Origin: Methanococcoides alaskense
Lineage (GTDB): Archaea > Halobacteriota > Methanosarcinia > Methanosarcinales > Methanosarcinaceae
Direction: 5' to 3'
Length of the DNA stretch: 34,885 nt
Assembly: GCF_031454185.1 (NCBI RefSeq)
Contig: NZ_JAVDQI010000014.1
Coordinates: 1 to 34,885 of the forward strand
Shown: piece by piece, positions 1 through 8,178 of the stretch
Layout of the letters: the number at the start of each line of letters is the position of its first letter
Numbering within the stretch: the stretch's first letter is position 1
Translations under genes and position numbers: made by a program
Notes under the pieces: model-generated
Told to the model about the DNA's origin: nothing
Database searches by the model: none
What the model saw: the letters and a program-made list of their open reading frames with translations, nothing else

Positions 1-249
1 CCCTGACGTTACCATCAACGCATGTCATAGTAGGATTATCCCAAATGGAAGGGACAGCGTTTCCGCAATTCATGGTATAACTTTCTTGTCGCACTATTCC
101 ATTCAGTATAATACATGTCAATAATCTTCTTTCTCAATATTTTTAGATAATTCAGTTTCTCGGTAAGGAGTACTAATTACTTTCACCCAATAAAGCATTA
201 ATTTTTATAGTCCCAGCTACAAAAAATAAGTTGGTCTTAAAGGCAGGTG
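1..249. other. left edge, no gene assigned
   Basis: Several frames are open for 70-120 bases from the left edge: plus frame 2 to about 124, plus frame 3 to about 80, and a minus frame starting near 76 that runs off the edge. None has a ribosome site or recognisable motif, so I cannot say which, if any, is a gene. The rest is AT-rich spacer leading to the GyrI-like gene. Confidence 0.4.
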
Positions 250-747
250 ATGAGTTTGGAGATAGTAAAAGAGCCAGAGATTACAGAATTAGAAGAAAGA
301 ACCGTAGCATACGTTTCTTTTGTAGGAAACTATGTTGGAAATGTCGAGGTCTTTGCTGAGCTGTTTGGGAAGCTGGGCAACTGGGCAGGTACAAAGCAAT
401 TGATGGGACCTGAAACTCTTTTCCTGTCAGCCTATTACAATGATCCGGCTGTTACTCCTCCGGAAGACCTTAGGCTGGACGCTTGCATGACCATTGGCGA
501 CGATGTGGAAGTAGAAGGTGAAATTAGAAAGCAGAAGCTTCCCGGAGGAAAGTTTGTCCTAATGCGTGCGGAGTTGACCGGGGCAGAAGAGTACACAGCG
601 GCGTGGGAAAAGATCGTTGGCTGGCTGGTACAGAACGGACTCGAGATCGATATGTCTCGGGGGGTAAGCTATGAGATCTATCTGAACGATCCCGAGGAGC
701 ATCCGGAAAAGTATCATATCATTGATATCTGCATGCCGATCAACTGA
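250..747 (+). CDS. GyrI-like / effector-binding domain protein
   Basis: The 165-residue protein is a stand-alone GyrI-like (AraC effector-binding, SOUL-like) domain. The N-terminal strand pattern (ELEERTVAYVSFVGNY) and the C-terminal stretch ending in YEIYLNDPEEHPEKYHIIDICMPI are typical of this fold, in which a final conserved Glu-Pro-rich segment closes a small-molecule pocket. There is no DNA-binding domain, so it is probably a ligand-binding or ligand-modifying protein rather than a regulator. ATG at 250 is preferred over an in-frame GTG at 247, which lies within the purine-rich GGCAGGTG stretch; the ribosome site is close to either start, so the start is not certain. The gene is monocistronic, with an inverted repeat just downstream. 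Ligand and pathway cannot be inferred from the neighbours. Confidence 0.75.
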   Translation: MSLEIVKEPEITELEERTVAYVSFVGNYVGNVEVFAELFGKLGNWAGTKQLMGPETLFLSAYYNDPAVTPPEDLRLDACMTIGDDVEVEGEIRKQKLPGGKFVLMRAELTGAEEYTAAWEKIVGWLVQNGLEIDMSRGVSYEIYLNDPEEHPEKYHIIDICMPIN

Positions 748-756
748 ATAATATTT

Positions 757-783
757 TGGGAGCTTTTGGAATTGTGGCTCCCA
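757..783 (+). terminator. inverted repeat after GyrI-like gene
   Basis: TGGGAGC (757-763) and GCTCCCA (777-783) can form a 7-bp stem with a 13-nt loop, ten bases past the stop codon. No clear T-run follows, so termination is only a guess. Confidence 0.35.
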
Positions 784-883
784 CCTTCATCCAGTCAGAA
801 TAAGAAATACTAATATTGTTTACAGAACAAGTAATATAGTAGATTGCTTGTTAAAGAAGAAATTGAAAATATGAGGCCATGAA

Positions 884-1480
884 GTGAACAAAGTAAAGAT
901 CATTGGGATTGGAGGAAGTCCTCGGAAAAACGGAAACACCGATATCCTGCTTGACAATTTTTTAAAAGGGGCAGAATCAGCAGGAGCTGAGACTAAAAAA
1001 GTCTTATTGAGGAATTATTCTATTGAATCCTGCATTGGTTGTGAAGCCTGTAGAAAAGCTGGAACCTGTACACAGTTCCACGATGGAATGGAACTCCTTT
1101 ATCCTGAGATCGAAGGCTCAAAAGGTCTTATTCTTGGCTCTCCCACATACAACTACAACATAACATCTTCTATGAAATCCTTCATCGATAGGTTATACCC
1201 CTACTATAATTTCACAAATGATCGCCCCAGACAGTATTCAAGCAAGCTTGGGAACCAAGGTCGGAAAGCGATCGTCTTTTCTATCTGTGAACAATCAGAT
1301 ATCAAAGAAATGGGGTTTGCACTCGAAGCTATGGAAATGCCCCTTGAAGCTTTGGGTTATGAAGATATCGAAAAGTTCCCAGTGACTAGTTGTTTCGATC
1401 GGGGAGTTGTCTCAAAGGATACTGAAGTACTAAAAAAAGCATTTGAAGCTGGAAAAAAACTGGCAATGGATCTTCGTTAA
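884..1480 (+). CDS. iron-sulfur flavoprotein-like NADPH-dependent FMN reductase
   Basis: The 198-residue protein has a flavodoxin-like fold of the NADPH-dependent FMN reductase family. The N-terminal GIGGSPRKNGNTDILL loop binds FMN phosphate, and GSPTYNYNITSSMKSFIDR is the second flavin-contacting segment. Between them, SCIGCEACRKAGTC gives the compact cysteine pattern (C-x2-C-x2-C-x5-C) of the iron-sulfur flavoproteins known from Methanosarcina, where a 4Fe-4S cluster passes electrons to FMN. It is therefore probably a cytoplasmic redox protein that takes electrons from ferredoxin-like donors; its substrate (oxygen, peroxide or other acceptors) is unknown. The start is GTG at 884, seven bases after GAGG at 873-876; an upstream ATG at 871 meets a stop at once. 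It converges with the Cas1-like fragment. Confidence 0.85.
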   Translation: MNKVKIIGIGGSPRKNGNTDILLDNFLKGAESAGAETKKVLLRNYSIESCIGCEACRKAGTCTQFHDGMELLYPEIEGSKGLILGSPTYNYNITSSMKSFIDRLYPYYNFTNDRPRQYSSKLGNQGRKAIVFSICEQSDIKEMGFALEAMEMPLEALGYEDIEKFPVTSCFDRGVVSKDTEVLKKAFEAGKKLAMDLR

Positions 1481-1494
1481 ACCTATGTTGGAAA

Positions 1495-1815
1495 TTATTG
1501 TTTATTCATCAATACCTTCTCAACCCTTTCCATTACATGAGCATTGAGAGTAAACGTCTTCTCAATCTTTGCATTCTGCTTAATGTAATGTAGAGTACCT
1601 TTCAAAAACCCCCTCTTCTTCCAGTCAGTATAGGATATGCCAATGATCTTCTTCCTCAACAGATCAGAATCATCCCTTTCAGCCACATAAACAGGTTTAC
1701 TAAACTCCACCGTTTTCCTCTTCCCAACAAGATGATGGCTTAACTCCCTTGCCTTGAGTATCATAAATATTTTTAAGAATATTGGACATGCATGAAGTCT
1801 AAAACACAGTAACAA
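1495..1815 (-). pseudogene. Cas1 C-terminal remnant (putative)
   Basis: The 106-residue frame has a hydrophobic N-terminal stretch without homology that I recognise, followed by about 80 residues resembling the C-terminal tail of CRISPR integrase Cas1. The stretches SHHLVGKRKTVEFSKP and WKKRGFLKGTLHYIKQNA, and a final TLNAHVMERVEKVL, match the pattern remembered from archaeal Cas1 (G-x-S/T-T-L-H-Y-L/M-K-x-N-A). Full Cas1 is 300 residues or more. The catalytic Glu-His-Asp region is missing, no other cas gene is adjacent, and I see no repeat-spacer array in the window. I therefore read it as the decayed 3' end of a lost cas1. The assignment rests on motif memory, not alignment; a small unrelated gene remains possible. 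Confidence 0.5.
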
Positions 1816-2247
1816 ACCAATGATGAATAAGATGACTATCGCAATGCCATCCCATGTTATCTTTTAAGATAAAATATATAAGCCTAAAACGCATGTTTAT
1901 ATACTTTGTACTGATTGAGTATTGCAAATAGCTGATGCAGCTTGTGAATTGGTAAATAGATGATAAAATATAATTTATGATCTATTTTCTTGGTGTGGTA
2001 CAAATGAGTTATAGAAAACATAGAGAATTCCCTATTTCAGCACGTAGGGAGACAAATTATCTGGAGCTTGAGACGAAGTTCTATCGCTATAACACTAACG
2101 AAATTGTAAAAGCAGAACGAGCAATGCGTACAACAGATTCGTTCTTTTTTAGACCACCTACCATTGCTAATTCGTCTCTCTTTTTTTCGCAATTTAAGAC
2201 AAGTAAAGTTTATACAAAACAATAAAACGAAATAGTGTGGTGTAGTC
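1816..2247. other. gene-free region with promoter and hairpins
   Basis: This 432-base AT-rich stretch holds two TATA-like boxes on the plus strand (AAAATATATAAGCC at 1871-1884 and GTTTATATAC near 1895-1904). Three inverted repeats follow: 1954-1961/1980-1987, 2029-2034/2045-2050 and 2114-2120/2139-2145, the last followed by six T. A third TATA-like box (GTTTATAC near 2208) lies about 40 bases before the CobN-like gene. An open frame at 1977-2225 overlaps the hairpins but has no recognisable protein content. The stretch could be a short RNA gene or a long structured leader. Confidence 0.4.
1954..2150 (+). ncRNA. candidate structured RNA or leader
   Basis: Hairpin 1 (1954-1987) is AAATAGAT/ATCTATTT extended inward by ATAAA/TTTAT around a single mismatch. 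Hairpin 2 is TCCCTA/TAGGGA (2029-2050). Hairpin 3 is AGAACGA/TCGTTCT (2114-2145) followed by a T-run at 2145-2150, which looks like a terminator. TATA boxes sit 50-80 bases upstream. Transcription is not shown by sequence alone, and AT-rich DNA forms hairpins by chance. Confidence 0.3.
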
Positions 2248-5200
2248 ATGAAAAATAAAGATATGATATGTAAAAAATTTAAATTTGTATTGCCGGCATT
2301 GCTGCTTTTGATCTTACTTTGTGCAATGCCTGCAGCAGCTTCTTCATATGAACTTGTTGCAAACACGACCAGTGATGCAAATGGTTACTATAGCTTCGAA
2401 GATATTCCAAATGGGAATTATACACTTATTGGAATGAATTATTCAATCAAGTGGAGAAAGGTAGAAGCTGATCTTTTTGTCAATGGTTCTTCTGTGGAAC
2501 AGACATTAAACCTGAGTACAAGTGGAGCTTCCGAAGCACAAATCAATTTATGGTATGACTTTTTGGAAAGATCATCAATCTCAGGACAAACATTTAAAAA
2601 ATCAATGAGTTTGCCATATGATCAATTGCCATATTCAGATATATTACTTTTAAATGAACAGGGTACCAAACTTGTCGCGAATACGACGAGTGATGAAAAT
2701 AGTTACTATAGCTTCGAAGATATTCCAAATGGGAATTATACACTTATTGGAATGAATTATTCAACCAAGTGGAGAAAGGTAGAAGCTGATATTTTTGTCA
2801 ATGGTTCTTCTGTGGAACAGACATTAAACCTGAGTACAAGTGGAGCTTCCGAAGCACAAATCAATTTATGGTATGACTTTTTGGAAATATCATCAATCTC
2901 AGGGCAAACATTTAAAAAATCAATGAGTTTGCCATATGATCAACTACCATATTCAGATATATTACTTTTAAAAGAAAAAGATTTGTCGATTACAAACAGT
3001 CCACATCTTAACATATCCATAATCACAGGTTATGAAAGTTATTCTTCAAAATTAAACAGTGTAGTTGAAAGGATAAACAGCAATTCTGATTACAACATAA
3101 CAGTTTCATGCTATTTGCCATCTACGATCGAAGAAGATATCGACTTTTCAGAAACAGACATAATTTATATCAATATGTTCACTGCCACTGCTTCAGTGAT
3201 ATCAGACAATATTGATTCAGCAATTGCAAATGGAACGATCGTTGTGGGATATAACACCTATCTCAATGAAAACTATGAAGTTCCGGATGGTTTCTCCAAT
3301 GAAGAGGATTTCGAGAACTATCTTCAGGATTACTGGATATATGGTGCTATAGATGAGTCTAACTTTGACAATATGATATTCTTCTTATCAACTACTCTTG
3401 GTAATCGCAATGACCTACAAGTGGAAGATCCGACAGGTTCAGATAGCGCAATATACCATCCCGAGATGCCTGCACCATATTTTACTGGCAATGCCAGTGA
3501 ATACTTCGAGTGGTATAGCAGCAGGAATTCAACAGAACATTCTTTTGATGAAAATGCTCCAACTGTTGGTCTGACATTCTACAGTTCATACTATCCTGAT
3601 GATATGGCAACTTATGATCAGATAATAGAAAAATTCGAAAATATAGGTATGAATGTTATAGCATGCTATGGTTCAAGCAGCGAATATGTGGACCCTTTCT
3701 TTGACTACAGTCCTGAAACCAAAGTTGACCTGATACTTTCAACCACTTATCGAAGCCAGTATTTTGACATCGAGGATTTGGGCGTACCGGTAATGAACAC
3801 AGTACTAAACGGTTACATGAACCTTACCGAGTGGCAGGACACAAATAATCCACTACCAAATACCTATATGTTGAGGCTATACAGACCGGAAACATTAGGA
3901 TGGATCGATCCGATCATGATAGCTTCCGAAGAAATTGATTCTCAGGGTAACGAAGTCTACGTTCCGGTCGATGATCAGGTTGACTGGCTTATTGAGAGAG
4001 CTGAAGCACAGACAGACCTGTCTTCAAAAAATGAATCTGAGAAAAAAGTTGTCATCATCTACTACAACCATGGAGCAGGAAAGGACAACATCGGTGCTTC
4101 ATATCTAGAGGTTATCCCAAGTATCAATAATCTTCTGAAAGGCATGGCCAACTCAAGGTATGATGTGGGCAATTCAAGCATTCCTAACGAAACCGAACTT
4201 GTAGATCTCTTTGTGAAGCAGGGTACAAATATCGGAACCTGGGCTCCCGGAGAACTGGAAGACCTTGTCGAGACAGGCAAAGTGGAATTGATCCCTGAAG
4301 AAACCTATAAAGGTTGGTTCGATGAACTTCCTGAAGAAAGAAAACAGGAAGTAGTTGAAATGTGGGGTGAAGCTCCTGGCGAGATCATGGTATACGAAGA
4401 TAATTCTGGTAACAGCTTCGTCGTGATACCTAAAATCAAAGTTAGTGACAATGTGATCCTTGCTCCACAACCTACAAGGGGCTGGTTGCAGGACAATGAT
4501 GCACTCTATCACTCCGGGGAACTGCCACCTCATCATCAGTACATCGCATTCTACCTATGGCTACAGAATGAGTTTGACGCTGATGTAATGGTTAATATGG
4601 GAAGACATGGTACTGTCGAATGGTTGCCTGGAAAAGAATTTGGTCTGTTCAGAGATGAGTGGCCTGCCCTTATGGCTGGTGATATTCCTGTAGTTTACCC
4701 ATACGTAATGGATGGGATGGGAGAAGGAATGCAGGCAAAACGCAGAGGAAATGCGATCATAATCGATCACCTGATACCTCCAGTTGTAATGTCTGGAAGT
4801 TATGGGAACTACACTCAGTTGAATGAAAAGATAAATCAGTATAGTGCTCTTTCCAGTGAACCAGAGATTCAGGAAGAACGCTATAACGAAATAGTTAACC
4901 TTACATTTGAGTTACATCTGGATGAAAGAGTCAATATGAGCCTTTCCGAGGATGAGTTGACCAGAGAAGAGTTCCTGGATGAACTTGATGATGTTCTCAG
5001 GGAACTCAGGACAACATCCATGCCATACGGTTTACACATTCTGGGCACTTCCCCTCAGAATGAGCAACTAAGTGAAATGGTTTGTTCCATGCTTGGAAAT
5101 AATTTCAAGGAAGAAGTTGCACTGTATAATACATCTGAGACTACACCAGTGACACTTCTTGACCTCGTACTGAATCAGGGACAAAATTACACGTTTGCAC

Positions 5201-7125
5201 AGGAACAGATTCTTGGTTTTGGTAACAATTCAGTTACAATGGATGATTACCTGTCAGATGCTGAAGAATATGCTGATAAACTTGGCCAGAGCGAAGATGA
5301 GATCCAGCAAGTTCTCAAGGCAATGGATGGAAAGTATATAGAGTCAAACTTTGGAGGAGACCCAATACTTCGCCCGGATGCACTTCCTTCAGGCAGGAAT
5401 TTCTATGCTTTCGATGAGCAGCTCATCCCAACAGAACAAGCATGGGACCTTGGAAGGGATCTCGCGAATCAGACCGTAGATATGTACATGGCTGAAAATG
5501 AAGGAGAATATCCGAAAAAGGTTGCATTTATACTATGGGCAGGAGAATCCACACGTCACGAAGGTGTGATGGAAGCAGAGATCCTGTACCTCCTTGGTGT
5601 TAAACCTGTTTGGGATAACGGCGAAGTTGTGGACGTGGGTTTGATAGATTCTTCAGAATTGGGACGCCCACGTATAGATGTACTTGTGCAGATATCCGGT
5701 CTTTACAGAGACACATTCCCACACAAAGTGGAATTGATCGACAAGGCAGTCTATCTGGCATACAATGCCCCTAATAATGGATATGGTGAAAAGGATGAAC
5801 GTCCTACGCCTGAATATATCCCATATGATCCCGCAGAGAATACGAACTATGTGAGGGAAAATACCAACAACATCTACGAAGGCTTGAATACAACATTCCA
5901 GAATGAAACTGCTTCAATGACCATTTCCCTGCTTAGGATCTTCGGCCCTGAGGACGGTGCCTATGGAACAGGTATGGCCAATGCGATCTCTGCAAGTGAC
6001 ACTTGGGATAGCAACACCGTTCTTGCTGATCTTTACATGGAAAGGATGAGCAATGCCTATGGACAATATGTCTGGGGAGAAAGCATTGAAGATATCGTTA
6101 GCCAGTGGGATGTTGCTGATAGTTCCATAGATAATGAGGACGTCTTTGGGGACAACCTTGAAGATGTAAATGCGATCCTACACAGCCGCAGTTCGAACAC
6201 CTATGGTGCTCTTGACACAGATGACTTCTTCCAGTACATGGGCGGATTAATGCTTGTAGTAGGAGAAGCTTCCGGAACAACTCCGGATACCTACATAATG
6301 AACCTGCAGAACCCCGATGCTGAAACCATAGAGACCCTGAAAACATATCTCTCAAGGGAGATTGTCACAAGGTACCTCAACCCATCCTGGATCGAGGGTA
6401 TGCAGCAGCATGGTTTCGAAGGCGCAGGTGCAATGGGCAATTTCCTCGAAAACCTCTGGGGATGGGAAGCCGTATGTCCTGACCTGATCGATGGTCATGT
6501 ATGGGACAGTGTGTATGATACATACATGACCGATGATAATGCGGATTGGATCAAAGAGAATAATCCGTATGCATACCAGTCCATGAACGCAAGGATGATC
6601 GAGACTGCAAGAAAAGGTAACTGGGATGCATCTGATGAGGTACTAAAGACTCTAATAGAAGATTATATAAAATCTGTAGTAGAGAACGATGTTACCTGTT
6701 GTCACCATACCTGTGGAAATCCTTCACTCGATCAGTTTATTTCCGGACAGATGTCTCTTCTGGGAGTCGAGGTTGACCAGGATACCCTTGATGAGTACAA
6801 AAAACTGATGCAGGACGCAACACATCGATATCCTGAAACAAGTTCCCAAAAGAGTAGTTCCCATAAGAGCAGTTCGAACACACCTTCTGCAAGCATCGTC
6901 AATAGCACAAGCACAAGCAATGATGCAGAAGGCTACGGAACTATCACAGAACCGAAATCTGCGAAGGATGACAATTATGTGGAAGGGTATGAGATGACAA
7001 AGGAAACGAACTCTGAAGAAGAGGCATCTTCAAGTGGGTTCTCAGGGTCTGATATTCTGGCTACTGCCATCGTCTTCCTTGCAGTGGGAACCATAGCATA
7101 TGGATTCCGCAAGCAAAAGTTGTAA
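2248..7125 (+). CDS. surface-anchored CobN-like chelatase large subunit
   Basis: The 1625-residue protein belongs to the CobN/BchH (cobalt or magnesium chelatase large subunit) family. Family landmarks are MGRHGTVEWLPGKEFG from residue 784, WAGESTRHEG at 1097, and CCHHTCGNPSLDQF at 1484. Unlike cytoplasmic CobN it has a signal peptide (hydrophobic core about 13-30, AAA-S cleavage-like site), two tandem copies of a 106-residue unit at 36-247 with carboxypeptidase-regulatory-like sandwich sequence (YYSFEDIPNGNYTL), a Ser/Thr-rich stalk around 1530-1560, and a C-terminal membrane helix (about 1602-1620) ending in RKQKL. It is therefore predicted to face outside, anchored at its C-terminus. ATG 2248 follows GTGGTG at 2237-2242. 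No ChlI/ChlD-type ATPase lies nearby, so metal insertion is doubtful; binding or salvage of corrinoids or tetrapyrroles at the surface is an inference. Confidence 0.85.
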   Translation: MKNKDMICKKFKFVLPALLLLILLCAMPAAASSYELVANTTSDANGYYSFEDIPNGNYTLIGMNYSIKWRKVEADLFVNGSSVEQTLNLSTSGASEAQINLWYDFLERSSISGQTFKKSMSLPYDQLPYSDILLLNEQGTKLVANTTSDENSYYSFEDIPNGNYTLIGMNYSTKWRKVEADIFVNGSSVEQTLNLSTSGASEAQINLWYDFLEISSISGQTFKKSMSLPYDQLPYSDILLLKEKDLSITNSPHLNISIITGYESYSSKLNSVVERINSNSDYNITVSCYLPSTIEEDIDFSETDIIYINMFTATASVISDNIDSAIANGTIVVGYNTYLNENYEVPDGFSNEEDFENYLQDYWIYGAIDESNFDNMIFFLSTTLGNRNDLQVEDPTGSDSAIYHPEMPAPYFTGNASEYFEWYSSRNSTEHSFDENAPTVGLTFYSSYYPDDMATYDQIIEKFENIGMNVIACYGSSSEYVDPFFDYSPETKVDLILSTTYRSQYFDIEDLGVPVMNTVLNGYMNLTEWQDTNNPLPNTYMLRLYRPETLGWIDPIMIASEEIDSQGNEVYVPVDDQVDWLIERAEAQTDLSSKNESEKKVVIIYYNHGAGKDNIGASYLEVIPSINNLLKGMANSRYDVGNSSIPNETELVDLFVKQGTNIGTWAPGELEDLVETGKVELIPEETYKGWFDELPEERKQEVVEMWGEAPGEIMVYEDNSGNSFVVIPKIKVSDNVILAPQPTRGWLQDNDALYHSGELPPHHQYIAFYLWLQNEFDADVMVNMGRHGTVEWLPGKEFGLFRDEWPALMAGDIPVVYPYVMDGMGEGMQAKRRGNAIIIDHLIPPVVMSGSYGNYTQLNEKINQYSALSSEPEIQEERYNEIVNLTFELHLDERVNMSLSEDELTREEFLDELDDVLRELRTTSMPYGLHILGTSPQNEQLSEMVCSMLGNNFKEEVALYNTSETTPVTLLDLVLNQGQNYTFAQEQILGFGNNSVTMDDYLSDAEEYADKLGQSEDEIQQVLKAMDGKYIESNFGGDPILRPDALPSGRNFYAFDEQLIPTEQAWDLGRDLANQTVDMYMAENEGEYPKKVAFILWAGESTRHEGVMEAEILYLLGVKPVWDNGEVVDVGLIDSSELGRPRIDVLVQISGLYRDTFPHKVELIDKAVYLAYNAPNNGYGEKDERPTPEYIPYDPAENTNYVRENTNNIYEGLNTTFQNETASMTISLLRIFGPEDGAYGTGMANAISASDTWDSNTVLADLYMERMSNAYGQYVWGESIEDIVSQWDVADSSIDNEDVFGDNLEDVNAILHSRSSNTYGALDTDDFFQYMGGLMLVVGEASGTTPDTYIMNLQNPDAETIETLKTYLSREIVTRYLNPSWIEGMQQHGFEGAGAMGNFLENLWGWEAVCPDLIDGHVWDSVYDTYMTDDNADWIKENNPYAYQSMNARMIETARKGNWDASDEVLKTLIEDYIKSVVENDVTCCHHTCGNPSLDQFISGQMSLLGVEVDQDTLDEYKKLMQDATHRYPETSSQKSSSHKSSSNTPSASIVNSTSTSNDAEGYGTITEPKSAKDDNYVEGYEMTKETNSEEEASSSGFSGSDILATAIVFLAVGTIAYGFRKQKL
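2353..2988 (+). repeat. two tandem 318-bp repeats inside the CobN-like gene
   Basis: Positions 2353-2670 and 2671-2988 are direct copies with an offset of 318 bases (106 codons). Long runs are identical; most differences lie in the first 40 bases and the last 20. The unit boundary falls inside the sandwich domain, so the protein reads half domain, full domain, half domain. Confidence 0.9.
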
Positions 7126-7133
7126 AAATAAGT

Positions 7134-7168
7134 GGCATCCCTAAACGGATGCCAATTTCTTTTTTATT
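7134..7168. terminator. shared terminator between convergent genes
   Basis: GGCATCC (7134-7140) and GGATGCC (7147-7153) form a perfect 7-bp stem with a 6-nt loop, followed on the plus strand by a T-rich run (about 7156-7168). The minus side is also T-rich, so it could serve both the CobN-like gene and the hydrolase. Confidence 0.8.
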
Positions 7169-8108
7169 CGAATATCAGTTCAAGTCCTTCTTCAAGATGT
7201 GAATGCATCAAACCGGTGTAGCCGTGAGTTGTGCTATCAATAGCTGTAAAGGACTTAGGATCTTCCGCTTTTTCAAATGTGATCTGTGCAGCATCATAAG
7301 GAATTATACTGTCATTGATCGAATTCAGCATCACAAATGGACGTGGTGATATCTCCGCAAGATAATTGTCCGGGTCTATGGACCTGAAGAATTCGTAAGC
7401 CAATTTATCTTTGACCTGAGCAGGATCAATGGCAGAAGAATCGTAGCCGGATGTGCTTATGGCAACAACTCCTGAAATTGAATCATCAATTGCTGTTGCG
7501 ATAATAGCAGGTCTGCCACCATTGCTTGAACCAAGCATTGCAATCTTTGATGCATCTATCTCCGGCTGGACACCCAGTACATCAGAAGCTTTCAGGGCAT
7601 CATAGATCATGAGATACTGTGTAGGTTCGACACCAGTTTTGAACATCTCAACATCCGATTCGAGATCAATTGCCCCAAGATCCCTCTGGTCAATGATGAT
7701 CGAAGCATAGCCCATATCGGCGAGTATTACCGAGAGACCATGTTCGTCCTCTTTTGTGACACCAGCGCCCGGCAGGACAACTATAGCCGGAATCTGCGAA
7801 TCGGTTGTCGTTCTTGGAATTGTCAAAAGCGAAGGAACGGTTCTGCTCCTGCCCCTATATTCAATTGTGCTGACAGTGTAGTTCGAATTAGAGTCATCGA
7901 CATCAATAACTGAATATTGAATATCATCACGTTCCGGATACGAAAGCAAGCCATCTTCAGTAACTGACCACGTATCGCCCTGGTTAAACATTATACCGTA
8001 AAGACCTGAGAGTATCAAAAGGATACCAATGACCAAAACTAGGTTATTGTTCTTCAGGATCCTTTTCATTTTCAAAGTATCCTTATTCTTCGATCTGTTC
8101 TTAGCCAT
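7164..8108 (-). CDS. membrane-anchored alpha/beta hydrolase
   Basis: The 314-residue protein has a basic N-terminus and one hydrophobic helix (about residues 23-42), then an extracytoplasmic alpha/beta hydrolase of the dienelactone-hydrolase/acyl-peptidase type. The nucleophile elbow is GSSNGG (Ser in G-x-S-x-G), the acid is probably the Asp in SINDSIIP, and the histidine is in TTHGYTG. PAIVVLPGAG supplies the oxyanion region. The helix near the N-terminus with a basic flank predicts the catalytic domain outside. The substrate is unknown. It lies downstream of the ACDS operon on the same strand but is separated by a strong terminator, so it is likely expressed alone. It converges on the CobN-like gene, sharing a terminator. 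Confidence 0.8.
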   Translation of the reverse strand: MAKNRSKNKDTLKMKRILKNNNLVLVIGILLILSGLYGIMFNQGDTWSVTEDGLLSYPERDDIQYSVIDVDDSNSNYTVSTIEYRGRSRTVPSLLTIPRTTTDSQIPAIVVLPGAGVTKEDEHGLSVILADMGYASIIIDQRDLGAIDLESDVEMFKTGVEPTQYLMIYDALKASDVLGVQPEIDASKIAMLGSSNGGRPAIIATAIDDSISGVVAISTSGYDSSAIDPAQVKDKLAYEFFRSIDPDNYLAEISPRPFVMLNSINDSIIPYDAAQITFEKAEDPKSFTAIDSTTHGYTGLMHSHLEEGLELIFE

Positions 8109-8131
8109 GGCTAAAGGAACAGTAGTGAAAT

Positions 8132-8163
8132 AAAAAAAGATTTCCGTGTCACGGATGACACGG
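8132..8163 (-). terminator. ACDS operon terminator
   Basis: CCGTGTCA (8144-8151) and TGACACGG (8156-8163) form a perfect 8-bp stem with a 4-nt loop. Read on the minus strand it is followed by TCTTTTTTTATTT, 16 bases past the cdhE stop codon. Confidence 0.85.
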
Positions 8164-8178
8164 ATGATATAAATAGAA

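Noticed and set aside
1..124. Partial genes at the left edge
   Set aside because: Three frames are open over the same short stretch and none has distinguishing motifs.
1977..2225. 82-codon open frame before the CobN-like gene
   Set aside because: It overlaps three hairpins and a T-run, has no clear ribosome site for its start, and its sequence suggests no family. It is more likely non-coding.
1861..2247. Cobalamin riboswitch for the CobN-like gene
   Set aside because: The region has hairpins but I could not find the B12-box core pattern.
1495..2250. CRISPR array near the Cas1-like fragment
   Set aside because: No regularly spaced repeats of 23-40 bases are visible there or elsewhere in the window.
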